Notes under the pieces: model-generated
Told to the model about the DNA's origin: nothing
Seen by the model: only the letters and a program-made list of their open reading frames with translations
The model's database searches: none
Source of the DNA: Bacteroidota bacterium
Lineage (GTDB): Bacteria; Bacteroidota; Bacteroidia; Chitinophagales; Chitinophagaceae
Reading direction: 5' to 3'
Assembly (NCBI GenBank): GCA_018267615.1
Contig: JAFDYD010000004.1
Location: 115,561-179,560 of the forward strand
DNA length: 64,000 nt
Position numbers and translations under genes: made by a program
Shown here: positions 41,535-50,028 of the stretch, in pieces
Numbering within the stretch: the stretch's first letter is position 1
Layout: every line of letters starts with the position of its first letter

Positions 41535-42914
41535 TTAATGACTCATAATTGGGTTATCTCTCTTTGAACCTTCATCTATTAATTCCTTTGATTCGTAATC
41601 CACTGGTCCTTGTGTAATTTTTTTGTTCAGTAAAAAAAGAAATAATGCAAACAAAACTATATAGACGATGGTGAAAAGTATTAATGAGAATACGACCTGG
41701 TTTGCTGTCACAGATTTTGATAATGCATCAGAAGTTCTTAATAATCCATACACAACCCATGGCTGGCGCCCCATTTCTGCGGTGAACCACCCAGCTTGGT
41801 TTGCAATCTGAGGCAATAACACACTCCAGACAAATACAATCAACAACCAGTTTTTATCAAATAGTTTTTTCTTCCACCACAAAAAGGTACCGATCAAACT
41901 CAGCAAAATCATGATCATCCCACATGCAACCATCATGTGATAGAATTGAAATACCGCATTTACCTGCGATGGCCGTTCGTCGGGTTTAAATGCATTGAGT
42001 CCTTTCACGGGCTCATCAAAATTTCCGTAAACAAGAAATGATAATCCACCAGGAATAAAAAGCCCTTTGGCTTTTTGTTTTTTTGCATCCACATATCCAA
42101 GCAAAAACATATCTGCCTTAGCTGAACTATCATAGTGACCTTCCATCGCTGCAAGTTTCGCCGGTTGATATTTTGCAACTCCTTTCGAGCTGTGATGTCC
42201 CGTTACCAATTGCAACAAAGAAAAAATCGTTGCTACTACCAATGCAATCTTGAAAGAAGGTTTGGCAATGTCAAGATGTTTTTTCTTGAGAATATACCAT
42301 GCATTCACACTTAATACCATAAATGCACCGGCCAAAATTGCGGCAATCCAAACATGAAGCAGCCTGTCGACGCTTGAAGGATTAAATACCATTGCCCAAA
42401 AGTCTGTGATCTCAGCCCGCGCATTCATTCCTTCGCCCACAATATGAAAACCTGCGGGTGTTTGTTGCCATGAATTGGCAACTACGATCCAAACTGCTGA
42501 AAACAACGATCCAAAAAAAACAAGAATGGTTGAAATGAAATGGACAATCGGACTAACTCTGTTCCATCCAAAAATCAAGATTCCCAGAAATCCTGATTCA
42601 AGTGCAAATGCAAAAATTCCCTCAGCAGCGAGCGCGCTGCCAAAAATATCCCCCACATATTTCGAATAGGTTGCCCAGTTAGTTCCGAATTCGAATTCCA
42701 TAATGATGCCTGTGGCAACGCCGATTCCGAAAATGAGTGCGAATATTCTTATCCAGAAACGAGTGGCATGTTCGAAGATCTTTTTACCGGTTTTTAAATA
42801 CATGCCTTCCATGATAACGAGAATAAGACCCAAGCCAATGCTGAGCGGAGGATAGATATAGTGAAATGCGATAGTGAATGCGAATTGTATTCTTGCTAGT
42901 ATTTCGACGTCCAT
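41535..42914 (-). CDS. cydA: Cytochrome bd-type quinol oxidase subunit I
   Basis: Starting at MDVEILARIQFAFTIAFHYI, where the His for heme b595 lies early, this is a 459-residue protein. Features are FEFGTNWATYSKYVGDIFGSALAAEGIFAFALES (with His and Glu of the heme set), GWNRVSPIVHFISTILV, and ALEGHYDSS-like 'AAMEGHYDSS' and QANQAGWFTAEMGRQPW further on. It reduces O2 to water with high affinity. A longer start at 42968 adds 18 residues that cross a terminator-like hairpin and is rejected. cydB follows. Confidence 0.93.
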   Translation of the reverse strand: MDVEILARIQFAFTIAFHYIYPPLSIGLGLILVIMEGMYLKTGKKIFEHATRFWIRIFALIFGIGVATGIIMEFEFGTNWATYSKYVGDIFGSALAAEGIFAFALESGFLGILIFGWNRVSPIVHFISTILVFFGSLFSAVWIVVANSWQQTPAGFHIVGEGMNARAEITDFWAMVFNPSSVDRLLHVWIAAILAGAFMVLSVNAWYILKKKHLDIAKPSFKIALVVATIFSLLQLVTGHHSSKGVAKYQPAKLAAMEGHYDSSAKADMFLLGYVDAKKQKAKGLFIPGGLSFLVYGNFDEPVKGLNAFKPDERPSQVNAVFQFYHMMVACGMIMILLSLIGTFLWWKKKLFDKNWLLIVFVWSVLLPQIANQAGWFTAEMGRQPWVVYGLLRTSDALSKSVTANQVVFSLILFTIVYIVLFALFLFLLNKKITQGPVDYESKELIDEGSKRDNPIMSH

Positions 42915-42920
42915 ACCAGA

Positions 42921-42934
42921 ACGATTTGAATCGT
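42921..42934. promoter_or_regulatory. 14-bp palindrome in the cydA leader
   Basis: ACGATTTGAATCGT is a perfect palindrome (6-bp arms, 2-base centre) lying six bases before the cydA ATG. It could be an operator site or overlap the ribosome-entry site. This is position and symmetry only. Confidence 0.3.
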
Positions 42935-42945
42935 GCAGAAAAAAA

Positions 42946-42968
42946 TTGATCCGCTGCAGGCGGATCAA
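42946..42968 (-). terminator. Intrinsic terminator of the DUF2480 gene
   Basis: On the minus strand TTGATCCG, a seven-base loop and CGGATCAA form an 8-bp stem followed by a run of seven T. It lies a few bases after the stop of the DUF2480 gene and upstream of cydA. It fits a Rho-independent terminator well. Confidence 0.8.
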
Positions 42969-42974
42969 TATAAA

Positions 42975-43481
42975 TTATTTCTTTTTATAAACGGGTACGG
43001 TGCTACAGGGCTCGCCGTACATTATACTTTTGGCGACGGGTCTCAGAAGTTTTGTAATTTCCATATACGCAAAATCTCCAATGGATAATTCTCCGCATCC
43101 TTTAATGACAACTCTTTTATCCTTGTATTCATTGATGTCAATTGCGTTGATTCGTTTTAATAAAATTTGTTTTACTGCTGCGCTCTCGTCTCCCATAATA
43201 ATATCTTTTGCGATTGGCTCGAGATAAGAAGCTACAAGCATATATGCCCATACCGGAATCACAGCGTCTGCACTACAAGTGACAGCAACAATTTTATCAG
43301 CATATATTTTCCAATCTACGTCCTGCAAAGAAGCCCTGAAATCTTTTTCTTTTAATATCAACTCCATAAAAAGATACGGTTTCAGATCAAACAAAATGAT
43401 TACTTCTTTTGGATAATAGTTTTCCAGGTCGACAGTCTCCAACGAACTCTCTGCTACTTTATTTATAATCTCATTTTCCAT
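42975..43481 (-). CDS. DUF2480-family protein
   Basis: The 168-residue protein starts MENEIINKVAESSLETVDLENYYP. Characteristic segments are ILFDLKPYLFMELILKEKDFR, VDWKIYADKIVAVTCSADAVIPVWAYM and VVIKGCGELSIGDFAYMEITKLLRPVAKSIMYGEPCSTVPVYKK. This is the Bacteroidota-wide DUF2480 family of unknown function. It has three cysteines and a C-terminal CSTVP motif. It has its own promoter box and terminator, so it is a single-gene unit. Confidence 0.85.
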   Translation of the reverse strand: MENEIINKVAESSLETVDLENYYPKEVIILFDLKPYLFMELILKEKDFRASLQDVDWKIYADKIVAVTCSADAVIPVWAYMLVASYLEPIAKDIIMGDESAAVKQILLKRINAIDINEYKDKRVVIKGCGELSIGDFAYMEITKLLRPVAKSIMYGEPCSTVPVYKKK

Positions 43482-43501
43482 CTATCAATTTATAATATCT
43501 A

Positions 43502-43509
43502 CAAAGGTA
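43502..43509 (-). promoter_or_regulatory. −7 promoter box (TACCTTTG) of the DUF2480 gene
   Basis: Minus-strand TACCTTTG matches TANNTTTG and lies about 20 bases before the ATG at 43481. A −33 TTTG at normal spacing was not found. Confidence 0.4.
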
Positions 43510-43546
43510 CATCGCAAATGGTTTTCTTTGTCGGCTAGAAAAACAA

Positions 43547-43569
43547 AAAGCGGGTGAGTAACCCGCTTT
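43547..43569 (-). terminator. Intrinsic terminator of the PpiD-like gene
   Basis: On the minus strand AAAGCGGGT, a five-base loop and ACCCGCTTT form a 9-bp G/C-rich stem followed by TTGTTTTT. It lies 27 bases after the stop at 43597. The structure is a good match to a Rho-independent terminator. Confidence 0.85.
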
Positions 43570-43596
43570 CCGATTAATAAATTATTCAAATTTTTT

Positions 43597-45741
43597 TTAA
43601 AAAAACTTAGCCCTGTTATCTTTTATGTCTGCTGTTTTTTTCAATTCATCTATTGCCTGAGATCTTACCATTGATTCCAACACGCGTAATTGTCCGGCCC
43701 GAACCTGCTCGATGTCCGCTGCAAGATTTGCCTTTGCGCTGATGTTTTCTGGTTTAATTACAAACACGCCGCCATTACCCGCGATCGCCGGTGATGCAGC
43801 TTTTCCCTGAAGCTGTTTATCAAAAGCCGCGCCCACTACTTTCCCTTCCTGGCCAATATTTGGAATATAAGGCGACATAAAACCGAGACTATCTGATTTC
43901 TGAAGTGCTTGACCGGTTGCGGCTGCTACTGCTTCCAGCGAACTTGCATTTCCGATTTTCTTGATAATTTGTTCGGCTTTTTTCTTATTTCGCAAAATTG
44001 GTTCTACAAGTGGTCTTGCTTTGGATGTAGTCATCGTTCCTTTCTTATTAATCTCGGTTACTGCAACAACAACATATTTATCTCCCACACTATAAGGCTC
44101 GGAAACATCCCCTATGCTGGCGTCATAGATCCAGCGAACGAGCTGGCGGTTTGAACCGAGTCCCTGTATTGAAAAATCTGATGGCAATATTTCAGGTGCA
44201 AGCAATTTCTGAAGATTTTTTTTCTGAACATTTGCATCGAAAGATTTTCTATCACGGCTTTCTCCGGCAAATTGATTAGCAAGACCAGATGCGTTCTGAT
44301 CCGTCTCCTGACTCACTTCAATTTTCTTTCCGTAATATTCTATCTTATAAACCGGGCTAGATCCTTTTTGATCCAGGATTTCTATATAGTGGTAGCCGAA
44401 TTGAGTTTTTACGATTTTCTTATCTCCTTTTTTTCCATCAAAACAAAAATCATTGAATTCTTTTACCATTTGGTTGGGAGTAAAATATCCAAGGTCACCA
44501 CCTTTAATTTTTGACCCTTCGTCATCTGAAAGTTTCATGGCAAGGCTGTCGAATCTTTGTCCTTTATCGATTAAATTTTTGATGCTGTCGATTTTCAATT
44601 TCGCCAAACTATCTTCCAAAACGGGCTGTCCCGATCTTGGGTCGGCTGTGGCAACAAGGATATGTCTGGCTCTGACGGAATCTGGCTCTGATTTTTCATC
44701 GACTTTCTTTGCAAGTACATAGTTGCCTCCGTCGAGATATGGTCCATACACGCCGCCTTTTGCCAGCGCGATGATAGAATCTTTTTTGGGTGATGTAATT
44801 CTCGCCTTACTTAAATATGCATCATTGAATGGAAGTTCGGAAGCATTACGCGCAAGAAATGCCTGGATATCGGTCGTTGTTACAAATTCATTTTTTATGT
44901 TCAGTACCTGTTGACGAATATTTGCACTGTCGCCGGAAGTTGGTGCGGCGCTAAAACTCACGTATTCTATACTCCGTGATTCTTCTTGTTTGTATTGATC
45001 TTTGTGTTGGCTTACGTAGTTATCTATTTCCGCATCAGTTATTTTAATTGATGAATCAGGAATAGTTGTATATGGTGTATTCACAAAAGACACCGATGCA
45101 ATCTGGCTGTTATCCGCGTTCATTTTTTCGATCATCCATTTTGGCAGATAAGCGCTCTTAGCAATCAATGAAAGATATTTTTCTTTTTGTCTTGCTCTTG
45201 TCCATTGAGGAATAAATTCTTCAAACAATTTCCTGGACATTTCATAACTCTTGTCAGATTTTTTATTTCCGGCATAAATTGTTCTCAATTGTGTGATTGT
45301 AGATACAGCAAGCTGTTCGTTATATTGTCCGGTTTTCGGGTCGGTGAAAGATCTTTTAATATCTGGAATTGCATTTGCACCAACCAGCATATCGTTTAGT
45401 TCTTTATCACTGACACTGATGCCTAACTTGTCATAGAGCCGCTCCATGATTGCATCTTCTACAAAACCCTTCCACACTTCTTCCCGGATGTTCTGTTGAA
45501 TGACATCATTCACAGGATAACCTTGCGATTTATATTGATCTTCCTTTTCTGCTGTTTGCTTTTGAAATTGCACATAGTCCAGTTTCTCCCCGACAACTGC
45601 GCCAATTGTATTGGAGCTTCCACCAAACATTCGACTTCTTCCTACAAAGGCATCCATAAGTAGAAAGCCGACCAAGCTCAACGCAATCAAACCAAAAACC
45701 AACCAAGCTGCCTTATCACGGATTTGCTGAATAATGGACAT
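43597..45741 (-). CDS. PpiD-like periplasmic peptidylprolyl isomerase / foldase
   Basis: The 714-residue protein has one N-terminal helix (DKAAWLVFGLIALSLVGFLLMDAFV), a SurA/PpiD-type N-terminal region, and a rotamase PPIC domain. The latter contains RARHILVATADPRSG, then GQRFDSLAMKLSDDEGSKIKGGDLGYF and TQFGYHYIEILDQK (about residues 355-455). A second, degenerate repeat follows (KSDSLGFMSPYIPNIGQEGKVVGAAF). It is anchored in the inner membrane and assists folding of exported proteins. It has a good promoter and a good terminator, so it is a single-gene unit. Confidence 0.9.
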   Translation of the reverse strand: MSIIQQIRDKAAWLVFGLIALSLVGFLLMDAFVGRSRMFGGSSNTIGAVVGEKLDYVQFQKQTAEKEDQYKSQGYPVNDVIQQNIREEVWKGFVEDAIMERLYDKLGISVSDKELNDMLVGANAIPDIKRSFTDPKTGQYNEQLAVSTITQLRTIYAGNKKSDKSYEMSRKLFEEFIPQWTRARQKEKYLSLIAKSAYLPKWMIEKMNADNSQIASVSFVNTPYTTIPDSSIKITDAEIDNYVSQHKDQYKQEESRSIEYVSFSAAPTSGDSANIRQQVLNIKNEFVTTTDIQAFLARNASELPFNDAYLSKARITSPKKDSIIALAKGGVYGPYLDGGNYVLAKKVDEKSEPDSVRARHILVATADPRSGQPVLEDSLAKLKIDSIKNLIDKGQRFDSLAMKLSDDEGSKIKGGDLGYFTPNQMVKEFNDFCFDGKKGDKKIVKTQFGYHYIEILDQKGSSPVYKIEYYGKKIEVSQETDQNASGLANQFAGESRDRKSFDANVQKKNLQKLLAPEILPSDFSIQGLGSNRQLVRWIYDASIGDVSEPYSVGDKYVVVAVTEINKKGTMTTSKARPLVEPILRNKKKAEQIIKKIGNASSLEAVAAATGQALQKSDSLGFMSPYIPNIGQEGKVVGAAFDKQLQGKAASPAIAGNGGVFVIKPENISAKANLAADIEQVRAGQLRVLESMVRSQAIDELKKTADIKDNRAKFF

Positions 45742-46317
45742 ATATATATAACGGGTTTTTTGAAAATGGATGGCAAAAATAGGGGAAAATTAATTATGAA
45801 CAAACTGTGGAAAACGAATGAAAACGTGCTTCTGTATTGGCTTTTATCTCTTCCATACTTTCTCTTTTACTACTACCTTTGATGACCAAATCATAAAACG
45901 AGTTTCCTGAAATTTGTGAAACCGTTTTTGTGAAACTATTATCAACAAAAGCTGTCTTGATAAATTATAAAATCAGTGAATAAGCGAATTTTTCGAGATT
46001 GATTTTTGTGTATTCTTTGACGATAACTATTAGTTCTTTGGTTGAGCTGTCAACAAAAGTTAAGAAAATACAAGTTGTACTTTTTTAATACAAGAAAGAG
46101 ATAAAAAATATTTATTAGACGGCCTTCTTATTCCACATGCGTGAATAACTCATATAGACACTGATCAAAAGCGCTAATTCGATTGTTAGATATGTGTGTA
46201 AAGGCGTGGATAAGTTGAATTTTTGTAATTACCAACATGAACTAAATATTATTATCCACGAATTCACACTGATAGTAGTAGTAGATATTTTATATAAATA
46301 ATGTATTAATTAATACT
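45742..46317. other. Candidate replication origin region (oriC)
   Basis: This 576-bp gap is the longest in the window, is A/T-rich and lies between divergent genes. DnaA-box-like nonamers: 45806-45814 TGTGGAAAA (reverse complement TTTTCCACA, matching TTWTNCACA), TTATCCACG on both strands at 46205-46213 and 46252-46260 (one mismatch each), and one-mismatch sites at 45939, 45975, 46129, 46140 and 46195. A TAG run (46273-46284) and an A/T-only stretch (about 46285-46317) follow the last box, as expected for an unwinding region. No start or stop signal explains the cluster. The TAG run is in the opposite orientation to the DnaA-trio as I recall it. Confidence 0.5.
45774..45804 (-). promoter_or_regulatory. 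Promoter of the PpiD-like gene
   Basis: Minus strand: −33 TTTG (45801-45804), 19 bases, −7 TATTTTTG (45774-45781). This is a full match to the Bacteroidota consensus in sequence and spacing. A DnaA-box-like nonamer (45806-45814) adjoins the −33 element. Confidence 0.65.
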
Positions 46318-47331
46318 ATGGAAGTTTTACACATCGCTGAAGCAAAAAATAATATTCTGAAAAAAGGATTTCTTGATATAGAAATAAACGACGCATCTAT
46401 CGATTTATTTTACGAGATTGAGCGACTAAAAAAAGAAAAAAATGCCGTTGTTCTCGCACACTATTATCAGGAGCCGGATATACAGGATGTTGCAGATTTT
46501 ATTGGAGACAGTCTTGGTCTTGCGCAGGAAGCAGAGAAAACAAAAGCCGAAATTATCGTTTTTGCCGGCGTGCATTTCATGGCCGAAACCGCGAAGATTT
46601 TAAATCCCAACAAGAAAGTTTTGCTTCCTGATTTGAATGCGGGTTGTTCATTGGCGGATTCAGCACCTGCTTCATTGTTTAAAGCATTCAAGGAAAAATA
46701 TCCAGACCACATTGTAATTTCTTATATCAATTGTTCTGCCGAGATCAAAGCGTTGAGCGATATCATTTGTACCTCATCCAATGCGGAAAAAATAATAGAG
46801 AGTGTTCCGAAAGAACAGAAAATAATTTTTGCTCCCGACAAAAATCTTGGTGCATATTTAAAAAAGAAAACCGGGCGTGATATGGTTTTGTGGAACGGCG
46901 CGTGTATGGTTCATGAAATTTTTAGTTTGGAGAAAATTACTAAGTTGAAAATGCGTCATCCTAATGCGAAATTGATCGCACATCCTGAATGCGAAGAACC
47001 AATTTTAAGATTGGCAGATTTTATTGGGTCGACAACAGGATTACTCAAGTACACACAGAAAGATGATGCAAGGGAATATATTGTTGCTACAGAAACAGGA
47101 ATACTGCATCAGATGCAATTGAGTTCTCCCGAAAAAACTTTTATTCCAGCGCCACCGGATAATAGTTGTGCTTGCAATGATTGTCCGCATATGAAATTAA
47201 ATACGCTGGAGAAATTATATATCTGCATGGAATATGAAATGCCGGAAATAGCCATGGAGAAAACATTACTTGACGCTGCCCGAAAACCTATTGAAAGAAT
47301 GTTAGAAATCAGCGCGCGATATAGTTTGTAA
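46318..47331 (+). CDS. nadA: Quinolinate synthase
   Basis: The 337-residue protein has [31 protein letters not shown] start motifs (the segment around residues 43-68), [24 protein letters not shown] with the first cluster Cys, [10 protein letters not shown] with a second, and [10 protein letters not shown] with a C-terminal group. It uses a 4Fe-4S cluster to condense iminoaspartate with dihydroxyacetone phosphate to give quinolinate, the first committed intermediate of NAD. Length is normal. nadB and nadC are not in the window. It is convergent with mnmG (five bases between stops). Confidence 0.94.
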   Translation: MEVLHIAEAKNNILKKGFLDIEINDASIDLFYEIERLKKEKNAVVLAHYYQEPDIQDVADFIGDSLGLAQEAEKTKAEIIVFAGVHFMAETAKILNPNKKVLLPDLNAGCSLADSAPASLFKAFKEKYPDHIVISYINCSAEIKALSDIICTSSNAEKIIESVPKEQKIIFAPDKNLGAYLKKKTGRDMVLWNGACMVHEIFSLEKITKLKMRHPNAKLIAHPECEEPILRLADFIGSTTGLLKYTQKDDAREYIVATETGILHQMQLSSPEKTFIPAPPDNSCACNDCPHMKLNTLEKLYICMEYEMPEIAMEKTLLDAARKPIERMLEISARYSL

Positions 47332-47336
47332 AACGG

Positions 47337-49199
47337 TTATCGACCCATATATACCATCAGTATCTGAATATCACTTGGATTTACTCCGCTGATCCTGCTT
47401 GCTTGTCCAAGCGTCCTTGGTTTTATGCGTTTGAATTTCTGTAAAGCCTCGGCTGACAAAGATGATATTCGATCGTAGTCAAAGGTTTCTGGAATTGTCA
47501 GATTTTCTAATTGTCCCATTTTCTGGACAAGTTCTTTCTCTTTTGTTATGTAAGTTTCATACTTGATTTGAATTTCTGCTTGTTCTTTTGACGAGTCGGA
47601 AAAAGCAGACAGTTGTTGAGCAAGTTTTGGAATCGAGCGCGACATCGAATTCAAATCTATGTCGGGCCGCAGCAATAATTGAATTGCTTTTTGTTTTTGG
47701 ACAAGAACAGCGGAGTTTTGATCTGTCAGGTAATTTGCGGACTCCGCGGGATCGATTGATACTTCTCGAAGAATCGATTTTATCTTTTCGACCTCAGCTG
47801 CTTTAATCATTGTTTTCTCCATTCTTTCCTGAGGAGCCAGCCCTAGTCGATAACTCAATTCAGTTAGTCGCAGATCTGCATTATCCTGTCGCAGCAAAGT
47901 TCTGAATTCTGCTCTCGACGTGAACATGCGATAAGGTTCCTCTGTGCCTTTGCTGATCAAGTCATCTATCAAAACTCCGATGTACGCCTCGCTGCGTTTT
48001 AAAATGAAAGGATCGAGTTCTCTGATTTTCTGATGCGCATTGATACCTGCCATCAACCCTTGGCAAGCGGCTTCTTCGTAACCAGTGGTGCCGTTTATTT
48101 GTCCAGCAAAGAAAAGATTAGCGATAAGTTTTGTTTCAAGCGAATGTTTTAATTGGGTCGGCGGGAAATAGTCATATTCGATTGCATAACCAGGTCTAAA
48201 AGCCCGGAAATTCTCAAACCCCACTATATTACGAAGAGCTTCGTATTGTGTTTCTTCTGGTAACGATGTCGAAAATCCATTTACATAAATCTCTACGGTG
48301 TTCCATCCTTCCGGTTCGATAAAAAGCTGGTGGCGCTCTCTTTCTGCGAAGCGATTTATTTTATCTTCAATACTAGGGCAATATCTTGGACCGGTTCCTT
48401 CGATTCTTCCTGTAAACATCGGACTCCTATCGAAGCCCGTTTTGAGTATATCATGAACTTTTTGACTAGTATATGTGATCCAACAGCTCAATTGTTTTTT
48501 TGGTTTCGGAATTTTTAAAAAGGAAAAGCCAACTATATCTTCATCTCCTTTTTGTTCTTCCATTTTGCTGTAGTCGAGGCTTCTTCCATCTATTCTTGGG
48601 GGGGTTCCGGTTTTAAGCCGATTGCTTTCGAATCCCAGTTCAACCAGCTGTTCGGTTATTCCAACCGCCGCTTTTTCAGCCATCCTTCCGCCTCCAATTT
48701 TTTTCTCACCTATATGAATGACTCCATTCAGAAAGGTGCCACTTGTTATGACAACAGCTTTTGCCTTAATTTGATTTCCCAGTCCTGTTATAACGCCACA
48801 CACTCTACGGTCTTTTGTTAGAAGAGCATGAACCATATCCTGGTAAAAATCTATATTGGGTATTTGTTCCAGTTTTTCCCGCCAGGTTGCAGAGAACAAC
48901 ATTCTATCACTTTGAGCTCGCGGGCTCCACATGGCGGGACCCTTTGACCTGTTTAACATTCTAAATTGAACCATGCTCCTATCGGTGACGATGCCAGAGT
49001 ACCCCCCAATTGCATCAATTTCTCTAACAATTTGACCCTTGGCAATTCCACCCATTGCAGGATTGCAGCTCATTTGGGCAATAGTCTGCATATTCATTGT
49101 AATCAGCAACACTTTTGAGCCGAGATTTGCTGCAGCAGCAGCTGCTTCACAACCGGCGTGTCCGGCACCTACAACAATAACATCATATTCAGGAAACAT
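47337..49199 (-). CDS. mnmG: tRNA uridine-5-carboxymethylaminomethyl modification enzyme MnmG (GidA)
   Basis: The 620-residue protein starts with an FAD-binding Rossmann motif VIVVGAGHAGCEAAAAAANLG. It continues with MSCNPAMGGIAKGQIVREIDA, GRMAEKAAVGITEQLV, TGTPPRIDGRSLDYS, and ends with a helical C-terminal region. With MnmE it installs the cmnm5 group on wobble uridines. Length fits (about 620-630). mnmG often lies near oriC in bacteria; here the candidate origin and an exact parS site lie on either side. It is downstream of ybeY on the same strand. Confidence 0.96.
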   Translation of the reverse strand: MFPEYDVIVVGAGHAGCEAAAAAANLGSKVLLITMNMQTIAQMSCNPAMGGIAKGQIVREIDAIGGYSGIVTDRSMVQFRMLNRSKGPAMWSPRAQSDRMLFSATWREKLEQIPNIDFYQDMVHALLTKDRRVCGVITGLGNQIKAKAVVITSGTFLNGVIHIGEKKIGGGRMAEKAAVGITEQLVELGFESNRLKTGTPPRIDGRSLDYSKMEEQKGDEDIVGFSFLKIPKPKKQLSCWITYTSQKVHDILKTGFDRSPMFTGRIEGTGPRYCPSIEDKINRFAERERHQLFIEPEGWNTVEIYVNGFSTSLPEETQYEALRNIVGFENFRAFRPGYAIEYDYFPPTQLKHSLETKLIANLFFAGQINGTTGYEEAACQGLMAGINAHQKIRELDPFILKRSEAYIGVLIDDLISKGTEEPYRMFTSRAEFRTLLRQDNADLRLTELSYRLGLAPQERMEKTMIKAAEVEKIKSILREVSIDPAESANYLTDQNSAVLVQKQKAIQLLLRPDIDLNSMSRSIPKLAQQLSAFSDSSKEQAEIQIKYETYITKEKELVQKMGQLENLTIPETFDYDRISSLSAEALQKFKRIKPRTLGQASRISGVNPSDIQILMVYMGR

Positions 49200-49240
49200 A
49201 AGGACGCGAAGTTACTACAAGGTCTCAGGACTTATACAAG

Positions 49241-49252
49241 TTCCACGTGGAA
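49241..49252. promoter_or_regulatory. parS-like palindrome TTCCACGTGGAA
   Basis: TTCCACGTGGAA is a perfect palindrome sharing the TTCCACGTG core of the neighbouring parS site 12 bases away. Extended to 16 bases it differs from the consensus at four positions. It lies in the mnmG-ybeY gap, so it could be a weak second ParB site or a decayed copy. Confidence 0.45.
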
Positions 49253-49255
49253 ACA

Positions 49256-49720
49256 TCATTGTTTTGTTCCACGTGAAACAGATGACTTGAAGTATTTAGC
49301 AAGGTACCTGCCTTCTCGGCGCCTGATTGTCGATATCTGGGAAGGGGTTTTATCATCATACCCGCAAAGGTGAAGAGCTCCATGAAAAATAACACGGTGT
49401 AGTTCTTCTTTAAAAGATGTTCCATACTCCTTCGAATTGTCTTTAACCCTATCAACACTTATGAAGATATCTGCAACGATAGCTTCGGTCTGATTAGATA
49501 AGGAAAAGGTAATAATGTCCGTGTGATAATTGTGTTTTAGATATCGTTTATTAATATCAAGCAAATAACTATCGGAGCAGAAAATATAGTTTATAAACTC
49601 AATCCGTTTGCCTTCTTCTTTGAACAAGTTCATCAGAAATCGTTTCAACCTTGTGCGGGATGGTATAGAAACCTTCATCAGGAAATTGAATTTGACAACT
49701 GAGCTCGGATTTATTGGCAT
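49256..49720 (-). CDS. ybeY: Endoribonuclease YbeY
   Basis: The 154-residue protein has the zinc-binding FHGALHLCGYDD motif (His-x-x-x-His-x-x-Gly-Tyr-Asp) near the C terminus. YIFCSDSYLLDINKRYLKHNYHTDIITF in the middle is also conserved. It processes rRNA and acts in ribosome quality control. Length matches the family (about 150). The last codons contain an exact parS site, and mnmG follows 56 bases downstream. It is divergent from the feoA-like gene. Confidence 0.92.
   Translation of the reverse strand: MPINPSSVVKFNFLMKVSIPSRTRLKRFLMNLFKEEGKRIEFINYIFCSDSYLLDINKRYLKHNYHTDIITFSLSNQTEAIVADIFISVDRVKDNSKEYGTSFKEELHRVIFHGALHLCGYDDKTPSQISTIRRREGRYLAKYFKSSVSRGTKQ
49265..49280. promoter_or_regulatory. 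parS site (exact 16-bp ParB-binding consensus)
   Basis: TGTTCCACGTGAAACA is identical to one of the consensus forms of the chromosomal parS site. On the minus strand it encodes the VSRGT codons near the YbeY C terminus, and the site lies wholly inside ybeY. parS sites mark the origin-proximal centromere region in most bacteria. A related palindrome lies 13 bases away. The ParA/ParB genes are not in the window. Confidence 0.85.
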
Positions 49721-49756
49721 TTCCGAAAATCGTAAAGATGTTTGACTTCGCCAAAC

Positions 49757-49764
49757 TACTTTTG
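49757..49764 (+). promoter_or_regulatory. −7 promoter box (TACTTTTG) of the FeoA-like gene
   Basis: TACTTTTG matches TANNTTTG and lies 13 bases before the ATG at 49778. TTTG at 49741 is 12 bases away, too close for a normal −33. It helps reject the longer start at 49742. Confidence 0.4.
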
Positions 49765-49777
49765 CTATTATTACACA

Positions 49778-50005
49778 ATGAAAAGACTATCAGAATTGTC
49801 AACAGGATCCATGGCGCGAATTCATTCTTTTGAGAAAAATGATCTTTTTCTGAAACTCATGGAGATGGGTTGTGTGCCTGGCGAGATTATACGAGTCGAG
49901 AAAATAGCTCCACTCGGAGATCCGATTTCTATTGCGGTTGCCGGCTATAATCTTAGTTTAAGGCTTGACGAGGCAGAAAATATTTTTGTCGAGCAGGTGA
50001 ATTAA
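49778..50005 (+). CDS. feoA: FeoA-domain protein
   Basis: Starting at MKRLSELSTGSMARIHSF this is 75 residues with the SH3-like FeoA fold: LMEMGCVPGEIIRVEKIAPLGDPI and YNLSLRLDEAENIFV. FeoA assists the ferrous iron transporter FeoB. feoB does not follow; the next gene is nadD after 23 bases. It could be a stand-alone FeoA or act elsewhere. The longer start at 49742 adds an uncharacteristic tail and overlaps the −7 box. Confidence 0.85.
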   Translation: MKRLSELSTGSMARIHSFEKNDLFLKLMEMGCVPGEIIRVEKIAPLGDPISIAVAGYNLSLRLDEAENIFVEQVN

Positions 50006-50028
50006 AATATTGATAATCAAACATATAA

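Noticed and set aside
46273..46284. TAG run read as a DnaA-trio
   Set aside because: As I recall the motif, it should read CTA on this strand when moving away from the boxes. The observed run is the opposite orientation, so it was kept only as weak support for the origin call.
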